Below are positions 62,133 to 64,000 of a DNA stretch of 64,000 nt, one piece after another. Position 1 is the first letter of the stretch. Each line of letters starts with the position of its first letter. Both the position numbers and the translations under genes were made by a program. Origin of the DNA: Formicarius rufipectus (lineage: Eukaryota > Chordata > Aves > Passeriformes > Formicariidae). The notes beneath the pieces are model-generated. The model saw only the letters and a program-made list of their open reading frames with translations, did no database searches and was not told where the DNA came from. The DNA is taken from NCBI GenBank assembly GCA_013399695.1, contig VXAU01003995.1, forward strand, positions 1,151,333 to 1,215,332, in the 5' to 3' direction.

Positions 62133-64000
62133 ATTATCTCTGCAGAGTTGGATTCTGTCATTCTGTTATATCAAAGCACGTGTTTGCAATCAATCTTATT
62201 TGTCATATAACAGCATTTCACACATAATGAAAACCATTCTAAGCCATTCTAGCAATGTTCAGTCATGTGGATATTGCTGGGCCTAGAGACTGGAAGGAAG
62301 GCTGCATTTAAAGTAATTTTACAGATCTCATACTCACATTGCTTCATTATGGTTGGACATACAGAGAAAAATACAGACAACAAAATGATACAAGGGTGAA
62401 GCATAGAGTGAAGACAGTTTAAAGAGAGAATTACAGTTAAAAAGAAGTCATACTTACTGATACTTTAAAGCTAGGCCAGTGAAGAGAACAGCAATCTCAA
62501 AGATTCAAATGTAACACATATGGATGGCACTTCTGCATAATATTTACTACATGCTCAGATACTAAAATGTCCCATACCCATAACCATTTGCAGTGCTGAA
62601 TTACTACATCATATGCTGAAATACAAATATCTGATATGCAACACCTAAAATGTGCAGTTCTAAGTATGAAGAAGAAACCAGAGGGGAACACAGTTAATAA
62701 AATTCCACATCACTTTTCCTAAATAAACTTTTGTATAAGAAAAATTGTATGCTTGTAATGTAATTACTTTCACAACTGTACAATAACACATCCATAGCAA
62801 CAGTTTACACTTGATATGATAATTGGCTGAAAGCAAAAATACAAAATTTTTTTTAATTTTATTCCATATCCTGTCACTGAAAAGAATTTTTTATTGTTAC
62901 TATACATTTCCAAAGGACTTTCACTTAAGATATGTATGTTAATATAGAATGTCAGCATGAAAACAGCAAAAATGCCCCTGTGGTTTATAGAAGACTATTC
63001 CCATATTAGCTATGCAACTTTCCATATGACAATGCATATGATAAAACCTGTTTTTCATTATAGCAGTATGTTAAGTATGATTTGAAATATGCTCCAGAAA
63101 AATGAATGCTTATTCTATACAGGGGTCACTCAAACTGTACAGTCACAAGGGAAATTTTGAGTCAAATAAAGGCTTTGAGTCTCTAATGAGTGTTGTACTA
63201 AGAGGCATGTTGTACTAATTGCAAATTTTGTTTCATTTCTGGTAATCGATACAGCTAAGAAGCAAAGAAAGTGTGACTACCTGTCTAAGTGTGGATTGCA
63301 TGGATTGTGGAAGGGCAGATTACCTTGGTTATACTGAAATACACTTTATAGTAAATGAGACACTAAAAGCTGCTAGAATCAAAACGGGATGTTCTTTAAG
63401 AGAAACTTTTGTTGTGATTCGTATTCTGTGCGGTTCTACTGAAATGAACAGGACTGAAAAACATATCAACTTGAACCCATTTTTATCACAGAGATAAAGC
63501 TCAATCAAAAGGAATATGTACAAATATCAAGGGTATTGTACCGAGATGTAAAAATATTTTCTGCTTCAACCAATAGAAACTATCCAAAGCCTCTGATTTC
63601 ATTAGCTATAAAAGGAAGATTCATGTAGGAAAATAATGTGTCTTCCCACTAGCATTTAATTATATAGGTAATCCATTCAGGTAATTTGCCTACTCCTCAA
63701 AATATGTTGCTGTCCAACAAGCTGCCTCTGTTCACTTCATATAAACTACTTAAAACAACAAAACCCTCAGGTTTTCTGGCCTCATGTTCTTATCATGAAA
63801 TCTTGGGAGCTTGCTATAGCCATATTCATTTTAAAGATATTTAGGTGGTTCAGAATGCAGTTGGGGAATTACAAAGATTTTTTTTAAGGTACAGAAATGT
63901 GTAGGCCCTTTTCAATAGCAAATTCTTCGTGTATATCCCTTCAAAGACCTGCATCCGTGATAATTTTAGCTGGATTCATCACAGACCTCTCTAACTAAAA
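62133..64000. other. Presumed FBXL13 intron, nothing recognised
   Basis: AT-rich DNA to the end of the window. The next upstream FBXL13 exon was sought on the - strand and not found. An ITDAGL word near 63950 lacks the LRR context and runs into a stop. Confidence 0.45.

Overview
This window looks like vertebrate nuclear DNA from a bird, most likely a songbird. It is AT-rich, intron-dominated sequence with sparse small exons and canonical GT/AG splice sites. It carries remnants of CR1-type LINEs and solo long terminal repeats of families I recognise from passerine genomes. No prokaryotic gene organisation, CRISPR array or RNA gene was seen.

The gene order matches the conserved block FAM185A - FBXL13 - LRRC17 known from mammals. 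(1) The last coding exon of FAM185A is on the + strand at 7881-7996, with a poly(A) signal at 8288. The 5' 7.9 kb is intron-like and holds two LTRs packed side by side in opposite orientation. (2) FBXL13 (DRC6), an LRR/F-box protein of the ciliary nexin-dynein regulatory complex, runs on the - strand. Recognisable exons lie at 42836-42946, 35968-36055, 31273-31426 and 16801-16965, with one doubtful exon at 30828-30952. Its 5' part must lie beyond position 64000, and several expected LRR exons between 31.3 kb and 17 kb could not be found. (3) LRRC17 is complete in its coding part on the + strand (three coding exons, 50477-55423, 438 residues). It is nested antisense inside the large FBXL13 intron upstream of 42946, the same arrangement as in human.

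LRRC17 is well conserved and looks intact. FBXL13 does not. The last exon I can recognise has a frameshift in the LRR core and a lost splice donor, and the 36 kb exon has lost its ancestral acceptor. A splice shift could rescue the 36 kb lesion but not the 17 kb exon. Decay or a re-modelled C-terminus of FBXL13 in this lineage is the most interesting biology in the window. No previously undescribed system was evident.

The rest is intron and intergenic DNA with CR1 fragments (11.05-11.64 kb -, 36.90-36.96 kb +, about 47.1-48.56 kb +, 61.18-62.13 kb +), solo LTRs (6.25-6.82 kb -, 6.84-7.62 kb +, 32.87-33.81 kb +), homopolymers, a perfect 15-bp-arm hairpin at 25.6 kb and small tandem repeats.
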